Positions 50,496-58,100 of a stretch of 60,741 nt of DNA are shown here, piece after piece (positions within the stretch are counted from its first letter, which is position 1; every line of letters begins with the position of its first letter). The stretch lies in the IMG/VR virus record IMGVR_UViG_3300019093_001482, positions 1 through 60,741 of that record; one strand, 5' to 3'. The position numbers and the translations under genes were made by a program. The notes beneath the pieces were generated by a model, which did no database searches, had not been told where the DNA came from, and saw only the letters and a list, made by a program, of their open reading frames with translations. This DNA comes from a virus.

Positions 50496-50654
50496 CTGAT
50501 TGGCTACAATATCGAATATCATGTTGCGCTAGTGTCGGAAAAAAGTCTTCATGAGAATGTTAGAGACTTTAATGAACGTATAAAAAGAATAATTCATAAA
50601 ATTGAATCTATTGTTAAGTTGGTGGATGAATCTCAACTGAAAACAGCAGCTTAA
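50496..50654 (+). pseudogene. C-terminal gene fragment
   Basis: A 52-codon open stretch without a start: IGYNIEYHVALVSEKSLHEN, then VRDFNERIKRIIHKIESIVK and LVDESQLKTAA. It is helical and natural-looking, and is cut at its left end where the intron remnant begins. It appears to be the end of a gene lost by deletion or intron insertion. A strong terminator follows 29 nt after the stop, consistent with a former operon end. Confidence 0.45.
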
Positions 50655-50683
50655 TACCAAAATTCCTCAAACGAACACGTCTC

Positions 50684-50710
50684 GACCTGCTTACGCAGGT
50701 CTTTTATTTT
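50684..50710 (+). terminator. Rho-independent terminator
   Basis: GACCTGC-TTAC-GCAGGTC, a 7-bp stem with a four-base loop, followed by TTTTATTTT. It should stop rightward transcription coming from cI and the cargo region before the second early promoter. Confidence 0.85.
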
Positions 50711-50856
50711 CCTGACATGATTTTGGGATTCGACCAACAAAATTTCACTCCCAAACCTGCCTCTCTGCATAACCCTCTATCTTCAAATCTACTCTTAGCC
50801 CAACCCAGGGCAAACATCACCGCACACAGTATTCCAACCACAATCTTAAAACGCAT
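50704..50856 (-). CDS. 50-residue membrane or secreted protein
   Basis: Minus-strand gene with AGGA 7-8 nt before its ATG at 50856. The N-terminus RFKIVVGILCAVMFALGWA is a basic-plus-hydrophobic signal or anchor, followed by a short polar tail with two cysteines (DRGLCREAGLGVKFCWSNP). It ends within the T-run of the convergent terminator. No family recognised. The size and layout suggest a small membrane-associated phage protein. Confidence 0.5.
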   Translation of the reverse strand: MRFKIVVGILCAVMFALGWAKSRFEDRGLCREAGLGVKFCWSNPKIMSGK

Positions 50857-51060
50857 CACTATCCTCGCTCAGTAACAGGGGCAATTCCCTTGCGTAAATT
50901 ATCAGGCCGTACCTTACGTCCAGAGTGTCGAATAAACGCACAAAATTGAGCTTTTTAATGATTTTCGCAAATTTTTTTAAATAGCCCTACTCCCCGCCCT
51001 GTCTGACTATCACAACTGCCACGGTTTCCAATATTAGCCAAAATTTACATTTTAGCTATT

Positions 51061-51112
51061 TTAGCCAATGGCTAAAATAAGTCTTGATCTTAATTTAGCC
51101 TTGGGCTAATAT
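51061..51112 (+). promoter_or_regulatory. Rightward early promoter with operators (PL-equivalent)
   Basis: Promoter TTGATC (51084-51089), 17 nt, TAATAT (51107-51112). Two perfect operators of the same type as near cro: TTAGCC-AAT-GGCTAA (51061-51075) and TTAGCC-TTG-GGCTAA (51095-51109), the second sitting in the promoter spacer. A half site TTAGCC is at 51035-51040. The first gene begins at 51142. This should be the second CI/Cro-controlled promoter, driving the recombination operon, as lambda OL/PL does. Confidence 0.85.
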
Positions 51113-51141
51113 ACATTCATCAACAGCAAATCGGAGCCGCG

Positions 51142-51363
51142 ATGACCACGCAAACACCTTTCAACTTAGCAGCAGGCCACTTTGCCCAGCCAGCAATGGA
51201 ATCAAAAACCATTGTCATCAACGGTCAAAACCTGATCGACGCCTTCTCCAATTGCGACATGGAACAGAGCGAAAAAATGGCCGCGATGCTTGACCAGGGC
51301 AAGTACGAAAACTTTGGCCGAATGATGTTCAAAGTCATGCGCGACTGGTCTGAATCCACTTAA
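51142..51363 (+). CDS. First gene of the rightward operon, small protein
   Basis: Seventy-three residues; GGAG lies upstream of the ATG. Sequence is polar then helical (ESKTIVINGQNLIDAFSNCD, MEQSEKMAAMLDQGKYENFG). No recognised family. It is the immediate early gene from the rightward promoter, the position where lambda has N; it lacks the arginine-rich motif of N proteins. A 325-nt gap with a structured element follows. Confidence 0.6.
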   Translation: MTTQTPFNLAAGHFAQPAMESKTIVINGQNLIDAFSNCDMEQSEKMAAMLDQGKYENFGRMMFKVMRDWSEST

Positions 51364-51458
51364 TAAGAATTGGTTGCCGCCACCAAGTATCAAGGCGGAC
51401 AGGAAATCTAGGTGCCGTCATTGACCTGGCCTCTGTATCGGGTGATGCCTCTAGTCTT

Positions 51459-51607
51459 GAGTTGGGACGGACTGCCGGGAAAGACCGGCGCCAATACAAA
51501 ACCGGCTTCAACCGCCTTAGCCAGCGGTGCTCCTGATGTACGAGGCCGGTTCTGTGTTGGTAAATGCATGATTGGATCTGGACGGCTAGTTCCCGTACCC
51601 GAAACTC
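51459..51607. repeat. Long inverted-repeat element, possible structured RNA
   Basis: Arms at 51491-51509 and 51542-51560 pair over 19 positions (16 Watson-Crick, two G-U, one mismatch). The loop contains ACCGC/GCGGT (51511-51515 and 51524-51528). A further partial helix links GAGTTGGGACGG (51459-51470) with CCCGTACCCGAAACTC (51592-51607). The region is GC-richer than the operon around it and lies in a 325-nt gap (51364-51688) without a credible gene. It may be an RNA structure, a dispersed element or an attenuator. Confidence 0.5.
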
Positions 51608-51688
51608 CCAGTGTAGTCGAGCTGGCATAGTCGAAAAATAGTGAAGATAGCCCATTTGCCAACACCTAATTTAACCAGGAGATCAGCA

Positions 51689-52078
51689 ATGAATGCAGCA
51701 GATCAGTTTGATGCACCGAAGCACACACCGGGACCGTGGGAAGCGATTGGCAATTTGGTTCGTTCCCCAATGGTTCACCCGCAGGGCACCGACAGGCCGC
51801 GAGGAATCATGCTTGCGGAATGCGCAGATGGATACGGAGTCAAGGCAAACAGCGCTGAAGCCGCCGCAAATGCCAGGCTCTTCGCTGCGGCACCTGATTT
51901 GCTGGCCGAGTTGGTCATGGCTGGCCAGGTCATCAGCGTTTTTCTGAACGAATTATCTACAGAGCAAAAGCGCAACTGTGCTGCAAAAATCGACGCATTA
52001 AGCATACACGGCGAAGGAATGGCCAGGGCAAACGAGCGCGATGCAGTCCTGAAAAAGGCAACGGGAGCACCAACATGA
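51689..52078 (+). CDS. Conserved-type phage protein with HTPGPW motif
   Basis: The protein has 129 residues, start at 51689 with GGAG 8 nt upstream. The opening KHTPGPWEAIGNLVRS and the later ANARLFAAAPDLLAEL are the recurring ends of a small protein family frequent in recombination or replication operons of phages. Function unknown. It overlaps the next small gene as ATGA. Confidence 0.65.
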   Translation: MNAADQFDAPKHTPGPWEAIGNLVRSPMVHPQGTDRPRGIMLAECADGYGVKANSAEAAANARLFAAAPDLLAELVMAGQVISVFLNELSTEQKRNCAAKIDALSIHGEGMARANERDAVLKKATGAPT

Positions 52079-52185
52079 CCCGCGCCCGCCCTATTCGCGC
52101 TTATAAGCACTGGCGCAGCGCAGGCTTCAGCGTCCGAAACGCCCTTTACCTGACCATGAAATGGGGATGCCCAAAATGGTATTGA
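52075..52185 (+). CDS. 36-residue basic protein
   Basis: Small gene with its ATG overlapping the preceding TGA (ATGA). The product is RARPIRAYKHWRSAGFSVRN, then ALYLTMKWGCPKWY: basic and aromatic. The layout x-x-Y-(K/R)-x-(W/F)-R-x-A/G-x-S-x-R-x-A is shared by the next small gene, so the two look like duplicates. No family recognised. Confidence 0.45.
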   Translation: MTRARPIRAYKHWRSAGFSVRNALYLTMKWGCPKWY

Positions 52186-52262
52186 TCAAAAACATCCTCT
52201 TTTACCGCCGCTTTGGATATAGCTGGCGAACAGCCTGGCACAAGGCACGAAACACCATTTAG
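52176..52262 (+). CDS. 28-residue basic protein, relative of the preceding one
   Basis: ATG at 52176 overlaps the end of the previous frame. The product is VLIKNILFYRRFGYSWRTAW, then HKARNTI. It matches the arrangement of the 36-residue protein upstream (aromatic-basic, then S-(V/W)-R-x-A). Very small, no own ribosome site apparent; translation would depend on coupling. It precedes the RecT gene by 34 nt. Confidence 0.35.
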   Translation: MVLIKNILFYRRFGYSWRTAWHKARNTI

Positions 52263-52296
52263 AAGCACCAACACTAATCAAAATAACGGAGTTGTG

Positions 52297-53184
52297 ATGA
52301 ACGAAGTAATCGAGAAACCGGTCGGAAATCAGAATTTGAATCTGCTTTCCACCAATAGCGCAGCCCTGATCTTGGATCAAGGCAGCATGGCCAGCATGAT
52401 GAGCCTGGCCGAAATAATGGCAAGCGGCCGCTCGACAATTCCAAATCACCTGCAAGGCAATAAAGGTGATTGCATGGCCATCGTAATGCAGGCTATTCAA
52501 TGGCAAATGAACCCGTTTGCAGTCGCACAAAAGACTCACACGGTCAACGGAACCTTGGGTTATGAAGGCCAGTTGATCAACGCCGTGATTCAGTCGAGTG
52601 GTGTTACAAAAGAACGCTTTGCGTACGAGTACTTCGGTGAATGGGAAAAAATCATCGGCAAGACCAAAGTAATCAAAATGCCAGCCAAAGAAGGCAAGAA
52701 AGAATACGAGTTTCGCGTGCCAGATTATTCGATGGTTGATGAAGCAGGCCTGGGTGTCCGCATATCCGCGACGCTCAAGGGTGAAGCTGAACCACGCGTA
52801 CTTGAACTGCTGCTTGTTCAGGCAAGTGTGCGCAACTCTCCATTGTGGGCGACGGACCCAAAACAGCAACTGTCGTACCTGGCCGTAAAACGCTGGGCAC
52901 GCCTCTACTGCCCTGACGTGATTTTGGGCGTGTATAGCGGCGACGAACTCGAAGAGTTCAAGGCTCCCCGAGAGTTAGACATCACTCCCGCGCCAGTTGT
53001 CGAACCTCGAACCTTAGAAGAATGCAGCAAAGAGAAATTCGACGAAAACAAAGCGGCATGGCGAGATCTGATCATTAGTGGCAAGAAAACTCCAGGCGGC
53101 TTGATAGCGATGCTCAGCACAAAAACGGTTCTCACAGAATCTCAAAAGTTGACCATTGACAGTTGGGCACACGAGAACGATTGA
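52297..53184 (+). CDS. recT: RecT-family single-strand annealing protein
   Basis: Product of 295 residues from 52297, with GGAG 7 nt upstream. The core is AEIMASGRSTIPNHLQGNKG, DCMAIVMQAIQWQMNPFAVA and QKTHTVNGTLGYEGQLINAV, then WATDPKQQLSYLAVKRWARL with the aromatic and basic residues of RecT/Red-beta-like annealers. It binds single-stranded DNA and anneals it after the adjacent exonuclease resects ends. The C-terminal 80 residues hold a helical tail. Confidence 0.9.
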   Translation: MNEVIEKPVGNQNLNLLSTNSAALILDQGSMASMMSLAEIMASGRSTIPNHLQGNKGDCMAIVMQAIQWQMNPFAVAQKTHTVNGTLGYEGQLINAVIQSSGVTKERFAYEYFGEWEKIIGKTKVIKMPAKEGKKEYEFRVPDYSMVDEAGLGVRISATLKGEAEPRVLELLLVQASVRNSPLWATDPKQQLSYLAVKRWARLYCPDVILGVYSGDELEEFKAPRELDITPAPVVEPRTLEECSKEKFDENKAAWRDLIISGKKTPGGLIAMLSTKTVLTESQKLTIDSWAHEND

Positions 53185-53220
53185 ACCTTGCAGCAATTTT
53201 TTAAATAAATAGGTGAAAAA

Positions 53221-54921
53221 ATGCATATCCACGACTTAGTTCAAGGCACTGACGCCTGGCACCAATTCCGCTTGCAGTATTTTGGCGCAAGCGAAGCAGC
53301 AGCAATGCTTGGACTTTCTAACAAGGTCAAACGTAACGAACTGCTTCATATGAAGCACACAGGCCTGCCCCGAGAGTTTAGCGACTGGCTGCAAGAGAAC
53401 GTGCTTGATTATGGGCACGAAGTTGAGGCACTTGCCCGCCCAATAGTCGAGCGCATCATTGGCGACGACTTGTATCCGGTCACTTGCTCAGATGGTAAAA
53501 AATCTGCATCTTGTGACGGACTTACTATGTCCGAGACAATCGCTTTTGAGCATAAACAGTGGAATGCTACCCTGGCTGCCAGTGTTGCGAATGGCATAGT
53601 GCCGGAAGAACACATGCCACAGTGCCAGCAAATTCTGATGGTGACAAAGGCAGAAAAAGTTGCTTTTGTAGTGTCTGATGGCACGGAAGAAAACATGGTC
53701 TGGAAATACGTATATCCGGATCTGGAATGGTTTGAGCGCATCGATGCTGGTTGGCTCCAGTTCGAGAAAGACCTGGCCACTTACAAGCCCGTGATCAGCG
53801 AGACCAAACCAATCGGCTATTCACCAGAAACTCTCCCAGCGCTTCGTTTGGAAGTAACGGGTATGGTCAAGGCCAGCAACCTGGCCGAGTTTAAAACGCA
53901 TGCTCTGGCCGTATTCGCAAGCATCAACCGCGATCTGACAACGGACCAGCATTTTGCAGACGCTGAAAAAACGGTCAAATGGTGCGCTGATGTTGAATCA
54001 CGCCTTGCCGCTGCTAAAGAGCATGCCTTGAGCCAAACGCAAAGCATCGATCAACTGTTTAAGACAATTGACGACATCAGCACCGAAGCCCGCAATGTAC
54101 GCCTCAGCCTTGATAAGCTGGTTGCCAAGCGCAAAACAGAAATCAAGGAAAGCATCGTGCTTAAGGCAAGGTCTGCCTATGACGTTCACCTTGCCAGCCT
54201 CCAAGCTGAAACAAGTGGCTGCTGGATTCAGCTGCCTCAACCAGATTTTGCTGGTGCGATCAAAGGCTTGCGCAGCCTGGATAGCATGCGCGACGCACTA
54301 GATACTTTGCTGGCCAATGCAAAAATTACCGCTGACGCATCAGCCAAGGGCATCCGCGCAAACCTGGCTTACATCAAGGATAACTCTGTCGGTTACGAAT
54401 TTCTGTTTGCTGACAAGCCCGCCCTGGCTGCCAAAAAGCTGGAAGACCTGCAATTGCTGGTAAGTGCCAGGATTGCAGCGCACAAACAGGCGGAAGCGGA
54501 CAAGCTGGAATCACAGCGCGCCAAGATCGCAGCCGAGGAGCAGGCAAAGGCTGAAGCTAAAGTCAGGGCTGAGCAAGCTGCCCTGGCGCTGGCTGCCACG
54601 CCTATGCCCGCACCCCCGCAGCAGCAGGAAGTCCTTGTATTGGGCGCTGGCACGACTTCTATCAGCATAGAACCCTTACTTGCCGAAGTAAGGCAAGCAT
54701 CATCTGCCCTGCCCTCACCAGTGCCAACACTCACGCTAGGCAAGATTGGCACCCGCCTCGGGTTCGCACTGACTGCTGACTTCCTGCGCAAGATAGGATT
54801 TGAGCCAGCAGCCAAAGAACGTTCTGCTGTGCTGTATCACGAGAGTGATTGGCAGTCGATATGTGCTGCCTTGATAAGGCATATCAACCAGGCCCGCATC
54901 CCGCAGCAAAAGGCTGCATAA
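53221..54921 (+). CDS. YqaJ/lambda-exonuclease-like protein with long C-terminal domain
   Basis: The protein has 566 residues. Residues 1-190 carry the YqaJ nuclease: GTDAWHQFRLQYFGASEAAA, then the YGHEVE motif, then SCDGLTMSETIAFEHKQWNA with D-x(n)-E-x-K, which bind metal. Residues 200-470 are mainly coiled coil (DUF1351-like) and Ala/Gln-rich, and the C-terminal 90 residues (LGFALTADFLRKIGFEPAAK) look like a small domain. Longer than lambda Exo, so the C-terminal part may contact RecT. Forms the recombination pair with recT. Confidence 0.85.
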   Translation: MHIHDLVQGTDAWHQFRLQYFGASEAAAMLGLSNKVKRNELLHMKHTGLPREFSDWLQENVLDYGHEVEALARPIVERIIGDDLYPVTCSDGKKSASCDGLTMSETIAFEHKQWNATLAASVANGIVPEEHMPQCQQILMVTKAEKVAFVVSDGTEENMVWKYVYPDLEWFERIDAGWLQFEKDLATYKPVISETKPIGYSPETLPALRLEVTGMVKASNLAEFKTHALAVFASINRDLTTDQHFADAEKTVKWCADVESRLAAAKEHALSQTQSIDQLFKTIDDISTEARNVRLSLDKLVAKRKTEIKESIVLKARSAYDVHLASLQAETSGCWIQLPQPDFAGAIKGLRSLDSMRDALDTLLANAKITADASAKGIRANLAYIKDNSVGYEFLFADKPALAAKKLEDLQLLVSARIAAHKQAEADKLESQRAKIAAEEQAKAEAKVRAEQAALALAATPMPAPPQQQEVLVLGAGTTSISIEPLLAEVRQASSALPSPVPTLTLGKIGTRLGFALTADFLRKIGFEPAAKERSAVLYHESDWQSICAALIRHINQARIPQQKAA

Positions 54922-54956
54922 CAACCAGCGAACTTAACAACTATTGGAGTCACAAA

Positions 54957-55223
54957 ATGAACACAGAAACACAGGAATTGCCAGCCATCCCGCTATCGGC
55001 AGTCACGTCCTCTCAACTCGCTGCCATTGGTCACTGCCCGGCAACAAACCGCCTGGCCATCCAATTCAAAGGCTGGGGCGATAAACCTGGCAGCGTTTAT
55101 CACTACAGCGATTTTGACGCCGCAGCATTTGAAGCCTTCCGCACAGCCGAATCTCTGGGCTCGCACTTCAAGAAAATGATCAAGACCTGCCCTGATCGCT
55201 TCCCGTACACAAAAATTTCATAA
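54957..55223 (+). CDS. KTSC-domain protein
   Basis: Eighty-eight residues, ATG at 54957. The stretch SSQLAAIGHCPATNRLAIQF, then GSVYHYSDFDAAAFEAFRTA and ESLGSHFKKMIK is the KTSC domain (first seen at the C-terminus of lysyl-tRNA synthetases), common as a stand-alone phage protein. Its binding partner is unknown. It follows the exonuclease gene by 35 nt. Confidence 0.8.
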   Translation: MNTETQELPAIPLSAVTSSQLAAIGHCPATNRLAIQFKGWGDKPGSVYHYSDFDAAAFEAFRTAESLGSHFKKMIKTCPDRFPYTKIS

Positions 55224-55283
55224 GCCTCAGCCGGCAGGCTGAATCAATACCCTATTCCCAAATACTAACTTTACGGATACATC

Positions 55284-56225
55284 ATGAGCAAAAAACAACC
55301 AAAATCTGGCAAACCGGCCTTTAATGTCGATGAAAACGGCTATGGCAGCCTGCCAGCCTTCGAGCATTTCATGCTTCCTGAAGAAGATCTGGCACCAGGT
55401 GCCGTCATCGATGGCAACGAAATTTACATCCTGCGCCTGGTCGACGACAAAGCCAACGAAGCCCTTGCAGTTACCTGGGTAGAAGGTGATCCGAATGTTT
55501 CAAGCTGGATCCCATCAGCACCGGAAGGCGATGATTGGGCACTTTCGGCCATATGTGAAAGCGACGATGGTCCATTTGCGGTATTTGCACGCCCTACTGG
55601 CGATGTGCAGCCGAACGCCCGAGCTTATGCGCAGGAATTCCTACTTGGAGCACTGATCAAGGCAGCGACAAAGCACCTCAAAACACTTTCAAAGTCTTGG
55701 TTCGAGATGACAGAAGGCGAACAGAAACGCGTCCTAGAATATGTTCACCGGGATTGCCGCGAGGCAGTGCGTGATGCAATCGACATCATCGCATCCAATG
55801 GCCGCATGACTTTTACCGCAGCAGTTGACCAAGTAGTTTTCAAAGACGGTGTCAAAGCTGTTCTCTCTCTCGCCAAAGGACCATTTGCGCACAGCCTGGC
55901 GGACGCAGAAGGTTCATTTGTCACTATCGTTATCGAAGAACGTTCAGTCTTGCTGCAAGAAGGTGACGCTCTCACTGTCGAAAAAGATCAAAAGCCGCTC
56001 TTCGAACAGGAAGCCTCCGATGATGATGGAAGTGACCCCTACTTTGACATGGCAGTTGCAGCCGTCCGCAAGCATGACAAACCGAGCATTTCGTTCCTGC
56101 AGCGCCAGCTTGAAGTCGGCTACAACCGCGCTGCCAGGCTCCTGGAAGCAATGGAGCTGGATGGCATTGTCACGCCAATGGACGCAGGCGGCAAGCGCCT
56201 TGTTGTTGAACCTGAGGCGGCATGA
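55284..56225 (+). CDS. Protein with C-terminal FtsK gamma domain
   Basis: Product of 313 residues. The last 65 residues (DPYFDMAVAAVRKHDKPSIS, FLQRQLEVGYNRAARLLEAM and ELDGIVTPMDAGGKRLVV) are a full FtsK gamma winged helix, the domain that reads KOPS and contacts XerD in host FtsK. The motor (alpha, beta) is absent; the first 240 residues are an unrelated acidic domain. A motorless gamma domain on a phage suggests interference with FtsK/XerCD, chromosome segregation or sequence-specific DNA binding. Overlaps the next gene by ATGA. Confidence 0.8.
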   Translation: MSKKQPKSGKPAFNVDENGYGSLPAFEHFMLPEEDLAPGAVIDGNEIYILRLVDDKANEALAVTWVEGDPNVSSWIPSAPEGDDWALSAICESDDGPFAVFARPTGDVQPNARAYAQEFLLGALIKAATKHLKTLSKSWFEMTEGEQKRVLEYVHRDCREAVRDAIDIIASNGRMTFTAAVDQVVFKDGVKAVLSLAKGPFAHSLADAEGSFVTIVIEERSVLLQEGDALTVEKDQKPLFEQEASDDDGSDPYFDMAVAAVRKHDKPSISFLQRQLEVGYNRAARLLEAMELDGIVTPMDAGGKRLVVEPEAA

Positions 56226-56377
56226 CGATCATCAGCAAAGACCGCATCAAACGCGAATACCGGAACATCGCCCAGCATGAACCGCCTGACAAGGCGGTTC
56301 AGTGGACAGCCGAGAAACTGGGAATCCCAGTCGTCTGGGTGACCGAAACAATCAACGATCAGGAGCAAGCATCATGA
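56222..56377 (+). CDS. 51-residue small protein
   Basis: The ATG overlaps the FtsK-gamma stop and its own TGA overlaps the next start (both ATGA). Product: TIISKDRIKREYRNIAQHEP, PDKAVQWTAEKLGIPVVWVT and ETINDQEQAS; one helix and a short motif. No family recognised. Strong translational coupling argues that it is real. Confidence 0.55.
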   Translation: MTIISKDRIKREYRNIAQHEPPDKAVQWTAEKLGIPVVWVTETINDQEQAS

Positions 56378-56682
56378 GAGCAATAACATTTGGAAGTGGC
56401 ACAGCCGGCCCAGTTGCCCAAGAAAAAACCACTTTCGCCAAAGCATCACAGGCTGCGTCAAAGATCGAACGCAACAATCTGTTGAATGAAGTAATGAAAC
56501 GCACCGAGGTCAAGAATGATCGCGCTTTGGCTAAAGCGCTGGAAGTGGCGCCGCCAGTCATCAGCAAGATCCGTCATGGACGTTTGCCAGTGGGTGCAAC
56601 GCTGGCAGTAAGCATGCATGAAGCAGCTGATATTTCGATCGCTGAAATTACCAGCATTTTGGCTGGCAACGCGTCTGCATGA
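56374..56682 (+). CDS. Small helix-turn-helix protein
   Basis: The protein has 102 residues, ATG overlapping the previous stop. NLLNEVMKRTEVKNDRALAK, ALEVAPPVISKIRHGRLPVG and ATLAVSMHEAADISIAEI form an XRE-like helix-turn-helix (the segment ALAKALEV-APPVISKIRHG) of a kind common in Burkholderiales phages. Likely a regulator or DNA-binding accessory of the modification operon. ATGA overlap with the methyltransferase start. Confidence 0.7.
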   Translation: MRAITFGSGTAGPVAQEKTTFAKASQAASKIERNNLLNEVMKRTEVKNDRALAKALEVAPPVISKIRHGRLPVGATLAVSMHEAADISIAEITSILAGNASA

Positions 56683-58100
56683 ATTGGGAAGAAACAAATG
56701 ACATGGCTATACATTCCATCGAACTCTTTGCAGGTGTCGGCATGCTCGGCGAAAGTGTCGCAGCAGGACTTAAGTACCTGGGCTATGAACATCGCACCGT
56801 TTGCTACATTGAGCGGGAAGCTCACGCTGCCAGCGTCCTGGTTGCGCGCATGGAAGAAGGATCGCTGGACAAGGCACCTATCTGGTCTGATGTTACCAGC
56901 TTCGATGCGAAACGCTTCAGTGGAAGAGTGGCTGGCATCATTGCCGGATTCCCATGTCAAGACATCTCCATTGCTGGCGCAAGATCGGGGCTCGATGGAG
57001 AACGCAGCGGACTCTTCTTTGCCATCCCTCCAATTGCCGATGATTGCGGTGCGAATTGGATGTTTTTGGAGAACGTCAGTGCCATCGCTTCTGCCACCGC
57101 CACCGTTGTGGACGAAGAAGAAGGAGAACTTGAAGAACGGGCGGCCGCCAGAGTCCTGGGAGAACTGGCCGACCTCGGGTGGAATGCGGAATGGCTCACT
57201 GTTTCCGCGTCAGATGTGGGCGCCAGCCATGGGCGCGCAAGATGGTTCTGCCTCGCGTGGCGCATGGATGACACCTTGCGTGCCAACTGGCGGACGGATA
57301 GTTTCACCCGAGTTGGTGGCCAGCAAAGGAATGACCAAAGAAGGCGAGAAAAGAACAGTGGGATTGGAGTCTCAATCGCGACATTGGGCCACTCCGCAGG
57401 CAAGGGATTCAAAGAATCCGGATTTGGCAGCAAGCGGCAACTATCAACGAAAACTTGCAATTGGATACACCATAGACCTCAACTCACAGGCGGCAAACTG
57501 GGCAACTCCAGATTGCAATACGTCCACATACAGCAATGGGAAATTTGGCCCAAACATACGCCAGCAAGCTGCGAACTGGACAACACCATGCGCCTCAGAT
57601 GGCACAAGAGCTGGAACAATCACATCGGACATGAATGGCAGCTCGTTGACGCAGCAAGTGAACTCACTCACGAACTGGCCGACTCCCAAAGCAAGCGATA
57701 CGGAAAGAGGAGTTTGCCCTTCCGAATCAAGAAGGAACAGCCCGAGTCTGCTGCAAGTTGTCTCGACATGGCCTACTCCAGCGGCCCGGGATGGCAAGGG
57801 TACCAACTCAGAGGTACATACGACGATTACAGGCACAGGACGAAAGCATATGGACCAATTAGCGAACTTCGTAGCTTTTTCGCCCCTGGTCCAACCGATC
57901 ATGAGTGGCAACGAATCATTAGCGAAAACCCAGAACTCGCCCCGGCACTTGAACCCGCTTTTCGCAGCATGGTTAATGGGCTGGCCTTCAACATGGGTGA
58001 TAGCAGAGCCGCACGCCTTAAGTGCGTCGGCAACGGAGTTGTGGCGCTCCAGGCTGCAGCAGCATTTGTTGTCCTTGCTCGGCGCGCCAATTTATTTTGA
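56679..58100 (+). CDS. C5-cytosine DNA methyltransferase (dual-coding region, frame 1)
   Basis: The protein has 473 residues if it starts at the ATGA overlap with the previous stop; an ATG at 56703 is an alternative. Motifs: I FAGVG (17-21), IV GFPCQ (90-94, catalytic Cys93), VI FLENVSAI (129-136), VIII GRARWF (185-190), and C-terminal LKCVGNGVVALQAA (IX-X). Between about 210 and 420 the target-recognition region holds repeats such as LGHSAG, LGNSRL, LDNTMR, LADSQS and MAYSSG, spaced by variable loops, a layout I associate with multispecific phage methyltransferases. The methyl mark should protect phage DNA from restriction. The whole gene is overlapped by a second open frame. Confidence 0.88.
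   Translation: MNWEETNDMAIHSIELFAGVGMLGESVAAGLKYLGYEHRTVCYIEREAHAASVLVARMEEGSLDKAPIWSDVTSFDAKRFSGRVAGIIAGFPCQDISIAGARSGLDGERSGLFFAIPPIADDCGANWMFLENVSAIASATATVVDEEEGELEERAAARVLGELADLGWNAEWLTVSASDVGASHGRARWFCLAWRMDDTLRANWRTDSFTRVGGQQRNDQRRREKNSGIGVSIATLGHSAGKGFKESGFGSKRQLSTKTCNWIHHRPQLTGGKLGNSRLQYVHIQQWEIWPKHTPASCELDNTMRLRWHKSWNNHIGHEWQLVDAASELTHELADSQSKRYGKRSLPFRIKKEQPESAASCLDMAYSSGPGWQGYQLRGTYDDYRHRTKAYGPISELRSFFAPGPTDHEWQRIISENPELAPALEPAFRSMVNGLAFNMGDSRAARLKCVGNGVVALQAAAAFVVLARRANLF

Noticed and set aside
51408-51665. An 85-codon minus-strand frame over the structured element
   Set aside because: No ribosome site, low-complexity composition, and the DNA is better explained by the inverted repeats.
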